Program-made: the position numbers and the translations under genes
The notes under the pieces: model-generated
Databases searched by the model: none
What the model was told of the DNA's origin: nothing
What the model saw: the letters and a program-made list of their open reading frames with translations, nothing else
In this document: positions 32,247-40,734 of the stretch, piece by piece
Layout of the letters: each line of letters starts with the position of its first letter
Position numbering within the stretch: position 1 is the stretch's first letter
Assembly: GCA_947630485.1 (NCBI GenBank)
Contig: CANRHU010000016.1
Coordinates: forward strand, 1-50,706
Direction of reading: 5' to 3'
From: an uncultured Lachnospiraceae bacterium
Lineage (GTDB): Bacteria; Bacillota; Clostridia; Lachnospirales; Lachnospiraceae
DNA length: 50,706 nucleotides

Positions 32247-33086
32247 TCAGCGTATGGCCCTGCAGACGGCATATAAAATCAGCAGATGTACCGGATAGAT
32301 CGCATAGAAAGCATATTTCAGACGCAGCCGGCCGCGTTCTCCGTTATACATCCGGATTGGGATAAACGCCAGAGGCGCCGTCGTTTCCCAGGCAACCAAC
32401 ACACAGCCGACCACAGTCTGCAGCCACAGACAGTTTCGGAACGCATATAAGGCCACAATGAAAAACACGCCGAACGCGCCATAATCCGTGTGCAGCACAT
32501 CGCCCAGCATTATGAAACCAAAGGCAGCCACAAGACCGATCCATCGGTTCTGCCTTTTTTCATAATAATCGACCACTGACAGCGCCAAAATTCCCAGAAG
32601 CAGTGTAAAAAACACATTCTGGTGCCCCGGATACCACATGCTCTGATAAAAAGCCAGATCAAACGGGATCTCTGACAACAGGGCAAAAATACCCATACGC
32701 AAAGCATACTTCTTCACATTGTGCGTGTGCGTAAATCCCTCTGTGATCAGAAAACAGTAGATCGGAAAGGATAAGCGTCCAACTGCCCGCAGGACACTGT
32801 CCGCATACCACCAGAACATTGCCGCCTCATAGCTTATGGCAAGCGTCCCCATGTTGTACCCTTCTATGACGCCCAGCTCCAAAACAGCAGCACCAATGTG
32901 ATCGATTATCATGAGGGTAAGCGCAATTATCTTCAAAGCATTGCCGTTCAGGACCTGAAAGCGCCTGCGCTTCGGCTGCTCCGGCAATTCCGGCTGTTCC
33001 AGCAATTCCGGCTGTTCCGGCTCTTCCGGCTGCTCCGATTCCTCCGGCTGCTCCGGCATCATAATTTGTTCCTTATCGGTCTCCAT
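32247..33086 (-). CDS. TraX family membrane protein with N-terminal Pro/Glu/Gln repeats
   Basis: 279 residues, RBS GGAGGAAG. Residues 10-39 are an imperfect repeat of PEQ(P/E) units; 42-279 hold about seven or eight hydrophobic segments with the TraX look (LKIIALTLMIIDHIGAAVLE, GRLSFPIYCFLITEGF, KKYALRMGIFALLSEIPFDL, YAIYPVHLLILY). TraX of the F plasmid acetylates pilin; chromosomal Firmicutes homologues are acyltransferase-like with unknown substrates. It sits between metG and tatD. The repeat is encoded by near-identical 9-bp units and could vary in length between strains. Confidence 0.9.
   Translation of the reverse strand: METDKEQIMMPEQPEESEQPEEPEQPELLEQPELPEQPKRRRFQVLNGNALKIIALTLMIIDHIGAAVLELGVIEGYNMGTLAISYEAAMFWWYADSVLRAVGRLSFPIYCFLITEGFTHTHNVKKYALRMGIFALLSEIPFDLAFYQSMWYPGHQNVFFTLLLGILALSVVDYYEKRQNRWIGLVAAFGFIMLGDVLHTDYGAFGVFFIVALYAFRNCLWLQTVVGCVLVAWETTAPLAFIPIRMYNGERGRLRLKYAFYAIYPVHLLILYAVCRAIR
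32970..33059 (-). repeat. Imperfect tandem repeats coding PEQ units in the traX-like gene
   Basis: On the plus strand variations of TTCCGGCTG and CTCCGGC recur every 9 or 18 bp (for example TTCCGGCTGTTC twice). This sort of array can slip during replication and change the length of the hydrophilic N-terminus in frame. Confidence 0.7.
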
Positions 33087-33265
33087 CTATCTTCCTCCAC
33101 TTCTTCTGTTCCGCCGCGATCATTTCCATGATCCGCTTATCCTTTCCATGGTCTTCGCGCTGCGCCGCACAGCCCGCCTTTGCTCCGTTTCATATTCGCT
33201 ATGCCCAGTTTAGCACAAAACCTGGCCGCGGGCAAACAGTTTCCTGCATAGGAATACGAATAGAA

Positions 33266-33334
33266 CGTCACCGGCGCTCTGTTCGCATGGAAATATGGGC
33301 AGCGCTTCACCGGCGCTCCGCTCGCATGGAAATC
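33266..33334 (+). repeat. Tandem pair of a 39-bp-period dispersed repeat (second locus)
   Basis: CACCGGCGCTCTGTTC + GCATGGAAAT (33285-33294) and CACCGGCGCTCCGCTC + GCATGGAAAT (33324-33333): the two GCATGGAAAT words start exactly 39 bp apart, as at 8608-8656. A related CATGGAAT lies inside the terminator hairpin that follows. Confidence 0.75.
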
Positions 33335-33340
33335 AGAAAT

Positions 33341-33369
33341 GGCCCGGAAATCTTCATGGAATCCGGGCC
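33341..33369 (-). terminator. metG terminator
   Basis: Perfect 8-bp stem GGCCCGGA (33341-33348) / TCCGGGCC (33362-33369); on the minus strand followed by ATTTCTGATTT. Confidence 0.7.
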
Positions 33370-33418
33370 TTTCCGCCGAATACCGGCGCATTTCTTTATA
33401 AAATATCGTATTATGGGG

Positions 33419-35470
33419 TCAGCAAATCTCGGAGCCTGCCGGCATATCCTTCTCCGGAGTCATCAGTGCGAGATTGCCTTCCGCATCTTCTGCGCACAGG
33501 AGCATGCCCTGGGATTCCAGCCCCGCCATCTTGCGGGGAGCCAGATTCATAAGAACCATAACCTTCTTGCCCACCATCTGCTCCGGTGTATAATGAGATT
33601 TAATCCCGCTCAGAATCTGACGAACCTCATTGCCGATCTTCACCTGGCTGCAAAGAAGCTTTTTCGACTTCTTCACTTCTTCACAGGCGATAATCTCGCC
33701 GACCGCGAACTGAAGCTTTGCAAAATCGTCATAAGTGATCTCCGGCTTGGCCTCGATGACCGTTGTATCTGTGGCGGCTTCCCCGGCCGCAGTGCCTTCT
33801 GCTCCCGCGGTTCTCCCCGCCGCACCGGTTTTGGCTTCCCGGGCTGCCGCGCCGTCATCCGCGCTCTCAGCCGCCTGCGCCTCCCGCTCCGCGTTCATGG
33901 CGTTCACCTTCTCCATGATCTCATTCACGTCCAGTCTGGCGAACAGGATCTCCGGCTTCTCCGTCACTTGATTGCCGTCCGGGTACAGTCCGAATTCGCC
34001 CATCTGGGAAAGCTCACGCTTTTCGGTATTTAACTGCCCCAGAATCTTCTTCGAAGTCTCCGGCATAAACGGCTCCAAAAGAGAGGCGCCGATCGTGATA
34101 GCCTCTGTCAGGTTGTAAAGCACCTCCGCCAACCGGTCTTTTTTCGCCTCATCCTTCGCCAGAGCCCACGGTGTCGTCTCATCGATATACTTATTGCTGC
34201 GGCGGAAGATTCCGAAGATCTCTGTGATAGCGTCCGCTACCCGCAGCTCCTCCATCTTCGCGTCCACTTTCTTCACGGCCTCCAGTACCGTCGTCTTCAG
34301 ATCCGCATCCATCTCTTCCGATACGCCGGTCTTCTTCACAACGCCGCCGAAATACTTATTGGTCATGGAAATAGTCCGGCTCACCAGGTTCCCCAGGATA
34401 TTGGCCAAATCGGAATTATACCGCTCCACAATCAAATCCCAGGCTACGTTGCCGTCATTGTCAAACGGCGTCTCATGCAGCACATAGTAGCGCACCGCGT
34501 CCACGCCAAAGAACCGGACCAGGTCGTCGGCGTAAATGATATTGCCCTTGGACTTGCTCATCTTGCCGCCGCTCATCATCAGCCACGGATGACCAAACAC
34601 CTGCTTCGGCAGCGGCAGGCCCAGCGACATCAGGAAAATCGGCCAGTAGATCGTATGGAAGCGGATAATGTCTTTGCCGATCAGATGCAGATCCGCCGGC
34701 CAGTATTTCTTAAACCGCTCGGAGCTGTTGCCATCGCAGTCGTAACCGAGACCGGTGATGTAGTTGGTCAGCGCGTCCAGCCACACGTAGGTCACATGTT
34801 TCGGGTCGAAGGTTACCGGGATGCCCCAGGTGAACGAAGTCCTGGACACACACAGATCCTGCAGGCCCGGAAGCAGGAAATTATTCATCATCTCATTCTT
34901 GCGGGATACCGGCTGGATAAACTCCGGATGGTCGTTGATATACTGGATCAGCCTGTCCGCGTACTTGCTCATACGGAAGAAATACGCTTCCTCCCTGGCC
35001 GGCTTCACTTCACGGCCGCAGTCAGGACATTTGCCGTCCACCAGCTGGGATTCGGTCCAGAAGGACTCGCAGGGCGTACAGTACAGGCCCTCATAATAGC
35101 CCTTGTAAATGTCTCCCTGGTCGTACATTTTCTTAAACACCTTCTGGATCTGGATCTCATGATCCTTGTCCGTCGTGCGGATAAATTTGTCATAGGAAGT
35201 GTTCATCAAATCCCAGATGGATTTGATCTGCGCGGCCACGCCGTCCACGAACTCTTTCGGCGTCACCCCGGCTTCCTGAGCCTTCAGCTCAATCTTCTGG
35301 CCGTGTTCGTCAGTGCCGGTCTGGAAGAAGACATCGTAGCCCTGGGCGCGCTTATAGCGGGCGATGCTGTCCGCCAGTACAATCTCGTAAGTATTGCCGA
35401 TATGGGGCTTGCCGGAGGTGTAGGCGATGGCTGTCGTAATATAATATGGTTTCTTACATTTGTCGCACAT
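33419..35470 (-). CDS. metG: Methionyl-tRNA synthetase with C-terminal tRNA-binding domain
   Basis: 683 residues from ATG 35470 (AAAGGAG, 8-nt spacing); the open frame to 35557 is upstream noise. The catalytic domain has SGKPHIGN (HIGH-type), the zinc knuckle CTPC...CPDC, and GGKMSKSKGN (KMSKS at 303-307). The anticodon-binding helical region follows, then an unusually Ala/Gly/Glu-rich linker of about 40 residues (around 540-580), and a C-terminal EMAP/Trbp111-type OB fold (FAKLQFAVGEIIACEEV..., NLAPRKMAGLESQGMLL). Charges tRNA-Met. No T-box leader is visible in the short upstream region; an ordinary promoter lies at 35585-35613. Confidence 0.97.
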   Translation of the reverse strand: MCDKCKKPYYITTAIAYTSGKPHIGNTYEIVLADSIARYKRAQGYDVFFQTGTDEHGQKIELKAQEAGVTPKEFVDGVAAQIKSIWDLMNTSYDKFIRTTDKDHEIQIQKVFKKMYDQGDIYKGYYEGLYCTPCESFWTESQLVDGKCPDCGREVKPAREEAYFFRMSKYADRLIQYINDHPEFIQPVSRKNEMMNNFLLPGLQDLCVSRTSFTWGIPVTFDPKHVTYVWLDALTNYITGLGYDCDGNSSERFKKYWPADLHLIGKDIIRFHTIYWPIFLMSLGLPLPKQVFGHPWLMMSGGKMSKSKGNIIYADDLVRFFGVDAVRYYVLHETPFDNDGNVAWDLIVERYNSDLANILGNLVSRTISMTNKYFGGVVKKTGVSEEMDADLKTTVLEAVKKVDAKMEELRVADAITEIFGIFRRSNKYIDETTPWALAKDEAKKDRLAEVLYNLTEAITIGASLLEPFMPETSKKILGQLNTEKRELSQMGEFGLYPDGNQVTEKPEILFARLDVNEIMEKVNAMNAEREAQAAESADDGAAAREAKTGAAGRTAGAEGTAAGEAATDTTVIEAKPEITYDDFAKLQFAVGEIIACEEVKKSKKLLCSQVKIGNEVRQILSGIKSHYTPEQMVGKKVMVLMNLAPRKMAGLESQGMLLCAEDAEGNLALMTPEKDMPAGSEIC

Positions 35471-35584
35471 ATTCGATTCTCCTTTTAACGTTACTGTCGG
35501 CTGAGGCAGCGGATATCTCCTGTATTTTATTCGCTCCGATCCTCTTCCGGTTTTCACCGGCTCCGCTGCCGGACGTTTACATTC

Positions 35585-35613
35585 AGTGTACCCTTTTTCA
35601 TGGCTTTCGTCAA
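35585..35613 (-). promoter_or_regulatory. metG promoter
   Basis: Minus strand TTGACG (35608-35613), 17-bp spacer, TACACT (35585-35590). It leaves about 110 nt of leader, too short for a T-box, and no T-box motif is seen. Confidence 0.6.
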
Positions 35614-35627
35614 TCTTTTTTCATGAG

Positions 35628-35656
35628 TTGTCAAACCAGGCAATATAAATTATACT
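35628..35656 (+). promoter_or_regulatory. Promoter of the DUF885 lipoprotein gene
   Basis: TTGTCA (35628-35633), 17-bp spacer, TATACT (35651-35656). Transcription would start about 15 nt before the ATG, leaving room for little more than the GGAGGG site. Confidence 0.7.
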
Positions 35657-35677
35657 ATAAAAATGGAGGGTTTAACC

Positions 35678-37534
35678 ATGAACAAACTGTTTCAAAAATA
35701 CATACGCTCCCGTGCGGCGGCGTGCCGGTCGGCGCTCTGCCTGCTCTGCTGCCTTTTTGTCTTTTTCCTTTCCGCCTGTTCGCGCACCGGCATGACACCG
35801 GAGCCGACGCCGGAGCCGCACCATACAAACCCGGAAGAAACACAGACACCGGCCGTTTCGCAGGCTCAGACTGCCTTTGACGACTGGTGCTCGCGTTTTC
35901 TGAGAGATCAGCTGAGCGATTCCTTTCTGAATCTTCACTACTCGTTCATTGATCCGGAGGCGTACGGTATTACCGATTACACCGTCGGCTTCGGTGATTT
36001 TTCTTTGGAAGCGATGCGCCAGGCGCGCGCAGCGCAGCAGGAATTTCAGAAAGAACTGCGCGAAATCCCCAGTCAGTCTCTCGACAACGACCGCAAGCTG
36101 ACTTACCGGATTATGGAAGAGGCCCTCCGGCTGGAGGAAAGCGGAGACGGACTGGAACTCTACTATCAGCCTCTGCTTCCTTCCAACGGCGTCCAGGCCC
36201 AGCTTCCGATTCTTCTGGCTGAATTCGCTTTCCGCAGCCAAAAAGACATCGACGATTATCTGACGCTGCTTTCCACGATTGACACTTACTATGCGCAGAT
36301 TCTAAAATTCGAACAGGAAAAATCCAGCGCCGGACTCTTCATGACGGATGCCTGTACAGATCAGATCGTCACGGAATGCTCGGCTTATATGCTGCCGGCA
36401 GATCAGAATTTTATGACCGCAACGTTTGACCAGCGCATCGAAGCCTTTGACGGACTTTCCGATGAGGAGCGGGATGCCTACAAAACGAAGAATCTGGCTG
36501 CAGTGGAGCAGCACTTTATCCCCGCCTACGAACTTCTGACTTCCGGCCTTACCGCCCTTAAAGGCACCTGCACCAACAATCAGGGACTTTACTATTACCC
36601 GGAAGGCCAGCGCTACTATGAATATCTGGTGACATCGTCGATCGGCACCACCTATGAGAGCATCGAAACGCTGAGGGATGCAGTTTCCCAGCAGATCGAC
36701 AGCGATCTGGCCGCCATGACGGACATCATCCACGCGCATCCGGAAGTCGTAGATCAAATCGACAATTACGCCTTTTCCTATACGGAACCCGAACAGATTC
36801 TGACGCATCTGAAAGAACAGACCGCGGAAGATTTCCCGGAAACCGCGGAATGCAGCTATGTGACCAAATATGTTCCTGATGAGCTGTCCGACACACTGGG
36901 ACCGGCATTCTTCCTGGTGCCGCCGATCGACGACTACAGCAACTGCACTATCTATATTAATCCGGACAGTACCTCGGCCGCTCAGGCGCTTTATTCCACG
37001 CTGGCCCATGAGGGAATTCCCGGCCATATGTACCAGAATACTTACTTTCTCTCCCACTGCGGCAGCGATCTGAGAAAGATTATCTCCTTCACAAGCTACA
37101 GTGAAGGCTGGGCCTCCTATGTGGAAAATTACTCTTATACCACAGATAACGGTCTCTCCCCGGCTCTTGGCGAGCTGCTTGCCCGCAATGCTTCCGCCAA
37201 CCTGGGACTTCATGCCCTCATCGACATCAATATCAATTATTTCGGTTGGACACGCGAACAGATTCAGGAATTGCTGGCGCCGTATTTTGACGTCAGCGAG
37301 GACGGTCTTGTGGATACCATCTATAACGCGATGCTTAACGCACCGGTCAATTATCTGGAATACTACGTGGGCTACCTGGAAATCATACAGATGCGGGATC
37401 AGGCAAAAGAACAGCTGGGCGACGGTTTCTCGCTTAAAGATTTTCACCAGTTCCTCCTGGATACAGGCCCCGCGCCGTTTACAGTCATCCGGGATGAATT
37501 TCAGGTATGGCTTCTAACCCAGTCAATGCAGTGA
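35678..37534 (+). CDS. DUF885 family lipoprotein, putative zinc peptidase
   Basis: 618 residues from ATG 35678 (GGAGGG 7 nt upstream; the in-frame ATG 35663 overlaps that site). Residues 1-34 form a lipoprotein signal with lipobox LSAC (Cys34), followed by a PEPTPEP linker. The mature part is a DUF885 domain: the motif HEGIPGH (444-450), an HExxxxH-like zinc site, is followed by SYSEGWASYVENYS, which provides the usual third ligand Glu. Members are membrane-anchored or cytoplasmic M2/M3-like metallopeptidases of mostly unknown substrate. It should act on peptides outside the cell. Single gene, own promoter and terminator. Confidence 0.92.
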   Translation: MNKLFQKYIRSRAAACRSALCLLCCLFVFFLSACSRTGMTPEPTPEPHHTNPEETQTPAVSQAQTAFDDWCSRFLRDQLSDSFLNLHYSFIDPEAYGITDYTVGFGDFSLEAMRQARAAQQEFQKELREIPSQSLDNDRKLTYRIMEEALRLEESGDGLELYYQPLLPSNGVQAQLPILLAEFAFRSQKDIDDYLTLLSTIDTYYAQILKFEQEKSSAGLFMTDACTDQIVTECSAYMLPADQNFMTATFDQRIEAFDGLSDEERDAYKTKNLAAVEQHFIPAYELLTSGLTALKGTCTNNQGLYYYPEGQRYYEYLVTSSIGTTYESIETLRDAVSQQIDSDLAAMTDIIHAHPEVVDQIDNYAFSYTEPEQILTHLKEQTAEDFPETAECSYVTKYVPDELSDTLGPAFFLVPPIDDYSNCTIYINPDSTSAAQALYSTLAHEGIPGHMYQNTYFLSHCGSDLRKIISFTSYSEGWASYVENYSYTTDNGLSPALGELLARNASANLGLHALIDININYFGWTREQIQELLAPYFDVSEDGLVDTIYNAMLNAPVNYLEYYVGYLEIIQMRDQAKEQLGDGFSLKDFHQFLLDTGPAPFTVIRDEFQVWLLTQSMQ

Positions 37535-37544
37535 TAATGATCAA

Positions 37545-37580
37545 AAAGAGCGCCTCCCCGGCGCTCTTTCTGCATGATTT
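37545..37580. terminator. Terminator with dispersed-repeat tail after the DUF885 gene
   Basis: Perfect 10-bp stem AAAGAGCGCC (37545-37554) / GGCGCTCTTT (37560-37569), 5-nt loop, then CTGCATGATTTCTTC. The GGCGCTCTTTCTGCAT segment links it to the repeat family at 8647 and 12101. It lies between convergent genes. Confidence 0.8.
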
Positions 37581-37599
37581 CTTCTTTATCTTTCGACAA

Positions 37600-38199
37600 T
37601 TACTCCGATACATTCTCATATCCGGATTCATACTCCAGGTAGTCATCGTCCCCCAGCGTAATGCTCGCTCCGGAATAATTCTTTCCATTAACTAAAAGTC
37701 TCAGACCGTCCAACTGGAAGTTATCCACGTAAGTGTTGCCAATACATTTCAGCATCAGCGCTTCCTTCTCTGCCGTCCATTCCGGAACCTGGGACAAATC
37801 CAGAGTTCCGTACCTTTCGACTGCCTTTCCCCCAGGACCGCCTGGGCCTCCAGGACCCGCGGAAGCTGCATCCTCATCCAGCTCCGTTTCCTTAATCTTA
37901 AAGGATTTCACGGTCGTTCCCTCGTCAAGCACACCGTATTCAATCAGCTTGTCCACGAGCACCTGCTCGTCCACCGTCTCCAATTCAACTGTCACGCGCT
38001 CGAAGGTGCCGTTATTATCGCGGAAAACAAAAGCCATGTCCAGCAAATCCGCCGGATTTATCTCATACAGCTCCTCATCATCGGAAGCTGTAGTTCCTGC
38101 CAGATCATCCGGGGTCGTCGTTGTCGGCGAGCAGGCCGCCAGCGCGCCCGTCAAAGCCAATATACCCGCTGCTATTATCCACCTATTCTTATTTCTCAT
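37600..38199 (-). CDS. GerMN-like lipoprotein
   Basis: 199 residues from ATG 38199 (AGGAGG about 10 nt upstream). Lipobox LAAC with Cys23, then a Thr/Pro linker and one globular domain. Its pattern (VLVDKLIEYGVLDEGTTVKS, GTLDLSQVPEW, EALMLKCIGNTYVDNFQLDG, LRLLVNGK) is that of the GerMN domain of GerM and related spore-germination or cell-envelope lipoproteins. The helix and strand after TVKS contains a short PGGPGGPGG insertion. Next to spmAB, all leftward, so a sporulation role is plausible. The domain call is by eye. Confidence 0.78.
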   Translation of the reverse strand: MRNKNRWIIAAGILALTGALAACSPTTTTPDDLAGTTASDDEELYEINPADLLDMAFVFRDNNGTFERVTVELETVDEQVLVDKLIEYGVLDEGTTVKSFKIKETELDEDAASAGPGGPGGPGGKAVERYGTLDLSQVPEWTAEKEALMLKCIGNTYVDNFQLDGLRLLVNGKNYSGASITLGDDDYLEYESGYENVSE

Positions 38200-38318
38200 A
38201 ATTCTCAGTCCTCCTCGTTTTTGAAACCGCTTCGAACCGATTATACACGATTTCCGTATTCCCTGCAACCATTTATTCCTTATAGTTTTCTTACAAATTT
38301 CCGCCAGAATTTTCCTCT

Positions 38319-38843
38319 TTACATCCTCCCCGCCAGAAATATACTTGCCGCAATCCCGGCTGCTGTCGCCAAAAGCGCCCCCGGAAGCGTATAGCGCGTC
38401 TTTTTCACATTCACTGACAGATAATAAATACTCATGGTATAAAACACGGTCTCCGTGCTGCTGAGCATCAGCGACACGGCCAATCCCAACGGGGAATCCG
38501 GGCCATAATTCTTAAAGATATCCAGTGCCAGACCTGTAGCCGCGCCGGAGGAGAACAGCTTTACAATCGCCACCGGCAGGAGCTGCGGCGCCAGTCCCGC
38601 CGCCTGCGTCCATCTGCCAAGCGCCCCGCTTACCGCATCCAGAAGACCGGAAGTCCGCAGCACGCCCACCCCGGTCATCAGCCCTATCAGCGTGGGAAGA
38701 ATACCGAACACGGTTTTTGCCCCTTCCTTCGCCCCCTCCGCGAAATCATCGTAAACCGGTCTGCGCATTAACATGCCAAACGCGACAATATAGAAAATGA
38801 CAAAGGGAATTATATAATCAGAAAGATAAAGGATAACCTTCAT
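38319..38843 (-). CDS. spmB: Spore maturation protein B
   Basis: 174 residues with about five membrane segments. RPVYDDFAEGAKEGAKTVFGILPTLIG, GVGVLRTSGLLDAVSG and SSTETVFYTMSIYYLSVNVKKTRY are typical SpmB motifs (nucleoside-transporter-like gate domain). With SpmA it is needed for proper dehydration of the spore core in Bacillus and Clostridium. It follows spmA after 4 bp. Confidence 0.95.
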   Translation of the reverse strand: MKVILYLSDYIIPFVIFYIVAFGMLMRRPVYDDFAEGAKEGAKTVFGILPTLIGLMTGVGVLRTSGLLDAVSGALGRWTQAAGLAPQLLPVAIVKLFSSGAATGLALDIFKNYGPDSPLGLAVSLMLSSTETVFYTMSIYYLSVNVKKTRYTLPGALLATAAGIAASIFLAGRM

Positions 38844-38847
38844 AGAA

Positions 38848-39444
38848 TCACCTGCTTCTCCGATCCATTATCCTGCAGAACACAACCGCTGTCAGCGTAC
38901 TCACCGCCGTGGCCGCGGCCGCAGGCCCGATAATCGCCGTTGGGGCGGCGCTGCCGTACTGGCTGCGATAGGCAATCATATTCACCGGTATCAGCTGCAG
39001 TGAGGAAATATTGATAATGAGAAAGGTACACATCTCGCGGCTCGCTGCGCCGCTGCGGATTTCCGGCTGCCGTTTCTCCTCCAGCTGCGCCAGCTCCTTC
39101 ATCGCCTGCAGGCCTGCAGGCGTGGCAGCCCAGCCCAGCCCCAGAACATTGGCAATCATGTTCACCGCAATGGAACGCCTGGCCGGATGATCTTCCGGAA
39201 GACGCGGGAACAAAAACCGCAGAACCGGTCCCATTCTGCCGGCCAGCTGATCAATCAGCCCTGACCGTTCGCCGATCTTCAGAATGCCGTTCCACATGGA
39301 AACAACGCCCAGCATAGTGACGCAGAGGCTGACCGCGTCGGCGGCAGAACTCAGAAGTCCCTGGGTCACAGCCGCAATATTGCCATGAAGAGCGGCCCAG
39401 ACAATCCCTGCAAGAATCATGAATGCCCAGATACCATTCAGCAT
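38848..39444 (-). CDS. spmA: Spore maturation protein A
   Basis: 198 residues from ATG 39444 (AAAGGAG, 7-nt spacing; the frame's earlier ATG at 39516 has no ribosome site). MLNGIWAFMILAGIVWAALHG, VSMWNGILKIGERSGLI, VNMIANVLGLGWAATPAGL and FLIINISSLQLIPVNMIAYR are SpmA signatures. Membrane protein of the mother cell/forespore system, operon partner of spmB. Confidence 0.95.
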   Translation of the reverse strand: MLNGIWAFMILAGIVWAALHGNIAAVTQGLLSSAADAVSLCVTMLGVVSMWNGILKIGERSGLIDQLAGRMGPVLRFLFPRLPEDHPARRSIAVNMIANVLGLGWAATPAGLQAMKELAQLEEKRQPEIRSGAASREMCTFLIINISSLQLIPVNMIAYRSQYGSAAPTAIIGPAAAATAVSTLTAVVFCRIMDRRSR

Positions 39445-39577
39445 AATCCGGCTCCTTTCCCAGTTTGCCCCGACTGACCAAGATTTGTCCGTTCCTGCGT
39501 CCGTTTCAAAATACATCCCGAGCAGCTACATTGTGCTTTGCTGTTTTATACATATGTCGTTATCCTAAGCCAAATGA

Positions 39578-39606
39578 TTGACTTTCCCGCAAAATTACCC
39601 TATGAT
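39578..39606 (+). promoter_or_regulatory. Promoter of the amidohydrolase gene
   Basis: TTGACT (39578-39583), 17-bp spacer, TATGAT (39601-39606); ATG 88 bp further with GGGGG ribosome site. Confidence 0.65.
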
Positions 39607-39693
39607 AAAATCAGTTCTGCGGTACAGCCATAAAACAATCTTCTGTCCGCAGCAAAATCCGGATACAGAAATAAACAAAAGGGGGAATCCCAG

Positions 39694-40545
39694 ATGATCA
39701 TTGATTTCCATACGCATACATTTCCTAAGAAAGTATCTGCCGGCATCGTGGAGAAGCTGGCGGCAAGATCCTGCAGCGCCCCCTTCACTGACGGCTCCGC
39801 AGATGACCTTGCGGCTTCCATGAAAAGAGCCAATGTGAAGTGGTCTGTCAATCTGCCGGTGATGACCTACGCCGGCCAGGTGGAGAAGGTAAACTCTTCC
39901 CTGATTGCCCAGCAGGAGGAGCTTCGGGCCCAGGGCATCATCACTTTCGGCGGTATTCACCCGGAATACGAGGACTTTCGCCGGGAATTAAGACGGCTCA
40001 AAGACGCCGGCATCCCGGGCATCAAGCTCCACCCAGCCTATCAGGGCGTGGATTTCGACGATCCCCGCGTCATGCGGATTCTGGATTTTGCCAATGAACT
40101 GGGCATGATTGTTCTCACCCATTCCGGCATCGACATCGGTATTTATGAACATGACTACTGTTCCGTCGCCCAGATCCTGCATGTACTGAAAGAAGTCCAT
40201 CCCGACCGGCTGGTGCTGGCCCATATGGGCGGCTGGGCCCGTTGGGACGCGGTGGAGCGTGACCTGGCCGGCGCGCCTGTATGGCTGGATACCGCATTTT
40301 CCATCGGACCGGTCACGCCCTGGCCGAAAGCAGACAAGCCGCCGTTCCGCTCCATGAACCTGGCCGACGATGATTTTGTACGGCTGACCAGAAAGCACGG
40401 AACAGACCGGGTTCTCTTCGCCACCGACTCTCCCTGGGAAGACCAGGCGGATTACATCGGGCGGATGGAAAGAATGCCGCTTACAAGCTCCGAAAAAAGC
40501 GCTATTTTCTCCGGAAACGCCGCAGCGCTTCTGGGTCTTGCATAA
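39694..40545 (+). CDS. Amidohydrolase family metal-dependent hydrolase (ACMSD-like)
   Basis: 283 residues. MIIDFHTHTFPKK gives the HxH pair, GIKLHPAYQG the Lys/His strand, VLTHSGI and LAHMGGW further His ligands, and VLFATDSPW the final Asp, the full ligand set of the amidohydrolase_2/ACMSD-like barrel. Such proteins decarboxylate or hydrolyse small aromatic or cyclic substrates; the substrate here is unknown. Single gene with its own promoter and a very long terminator hairpin. Confidence 0.9.
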   Translation: MIIDFHTHTFPKKVSAGIVEKLAARSCSAPFTDGSADDLAASMKRANVKWSVNLPVMTYAGQVEKVNSSLIAQQEELRAQGIITFGGIHPEYEDFRRELRRLKDAGIPGIKLHPAYQGVDFDDPRVMRILDFANELGMIVLTHSGIDIGIYEHDYCSVAQILHVLKEVHPDRLVLAHMGGWARWDAVERDLAGAPVWLDTAFSIGPVTPWPKADKPPFRSMNLADDDFVRLTRKHGTDRVLFATDSPWEDQADYIGRMERMPLTSSEKSAIFSGNAAALLGLA

Positions 40546-40562
40546 TGAAGTCCGCAAAAACG

Positions 40563-40632
40563 CGGGAATCCATTTTTATATATCCTTTATCTGCCAGACA
40601 GAGCATATATCAAAATGGATTCCCGGTTTTTT
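40563..40632 (+). terminator. Long terminator hairpin after the amidohydrolase gene
   Basis: 21-bp arms CGGGAATCCATTTTTATATA (and on) at 40563-40583 and the complementary ATATATCAAAATGGATTCCC stretch at 40605-40625 with one mismatch, loop about 21 nt, then GTTTTTTAT. Confidence 0.85.
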
Positions 40633-40734
40633 ATGTGTTTTCGTGAACCAAATCCATTTTCCGTTACAATATAGTTATGAAGGGCAGACATCCTGTCCCC
40701 GGACGTCCAAGTACAAGATGAAGGAGCCTTGCTT

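Larger units (their letters stand above)
33087..33418. other. Intergenic region metG/traX-like
   Basis: 332 bp between same-strand genes. It holds the metG terminator hairpin (33341-33369) and the tandem 39-bp-period repeats (33266-33334). Nothing that looks coding. Confidence 0.6.

Noticed and set aside
8607..33334. CRISPR array as explanation of the 39-bp-period repeats
   Set aside because: Only two units per site, imperfect repeats, no cas genes; period includes no variable spacers of typical kind.
35471..35677. T-box riboswitch for metG
   Set aside because: Leader about 110 nt, no T-box sequence or antiterminator stem visible.
36302..37447. Leftward open frame of 381 codons antisense to the DUF885 gene
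   Set aside because: No start context, and composition follows the sense gene.
40640..40734. Autoregulated ECF promoter of the sigma gene
   Set aside because: TGAACC and CGTT-like words occur but with 12-13 bp spacing, not that of known ECF promoters.
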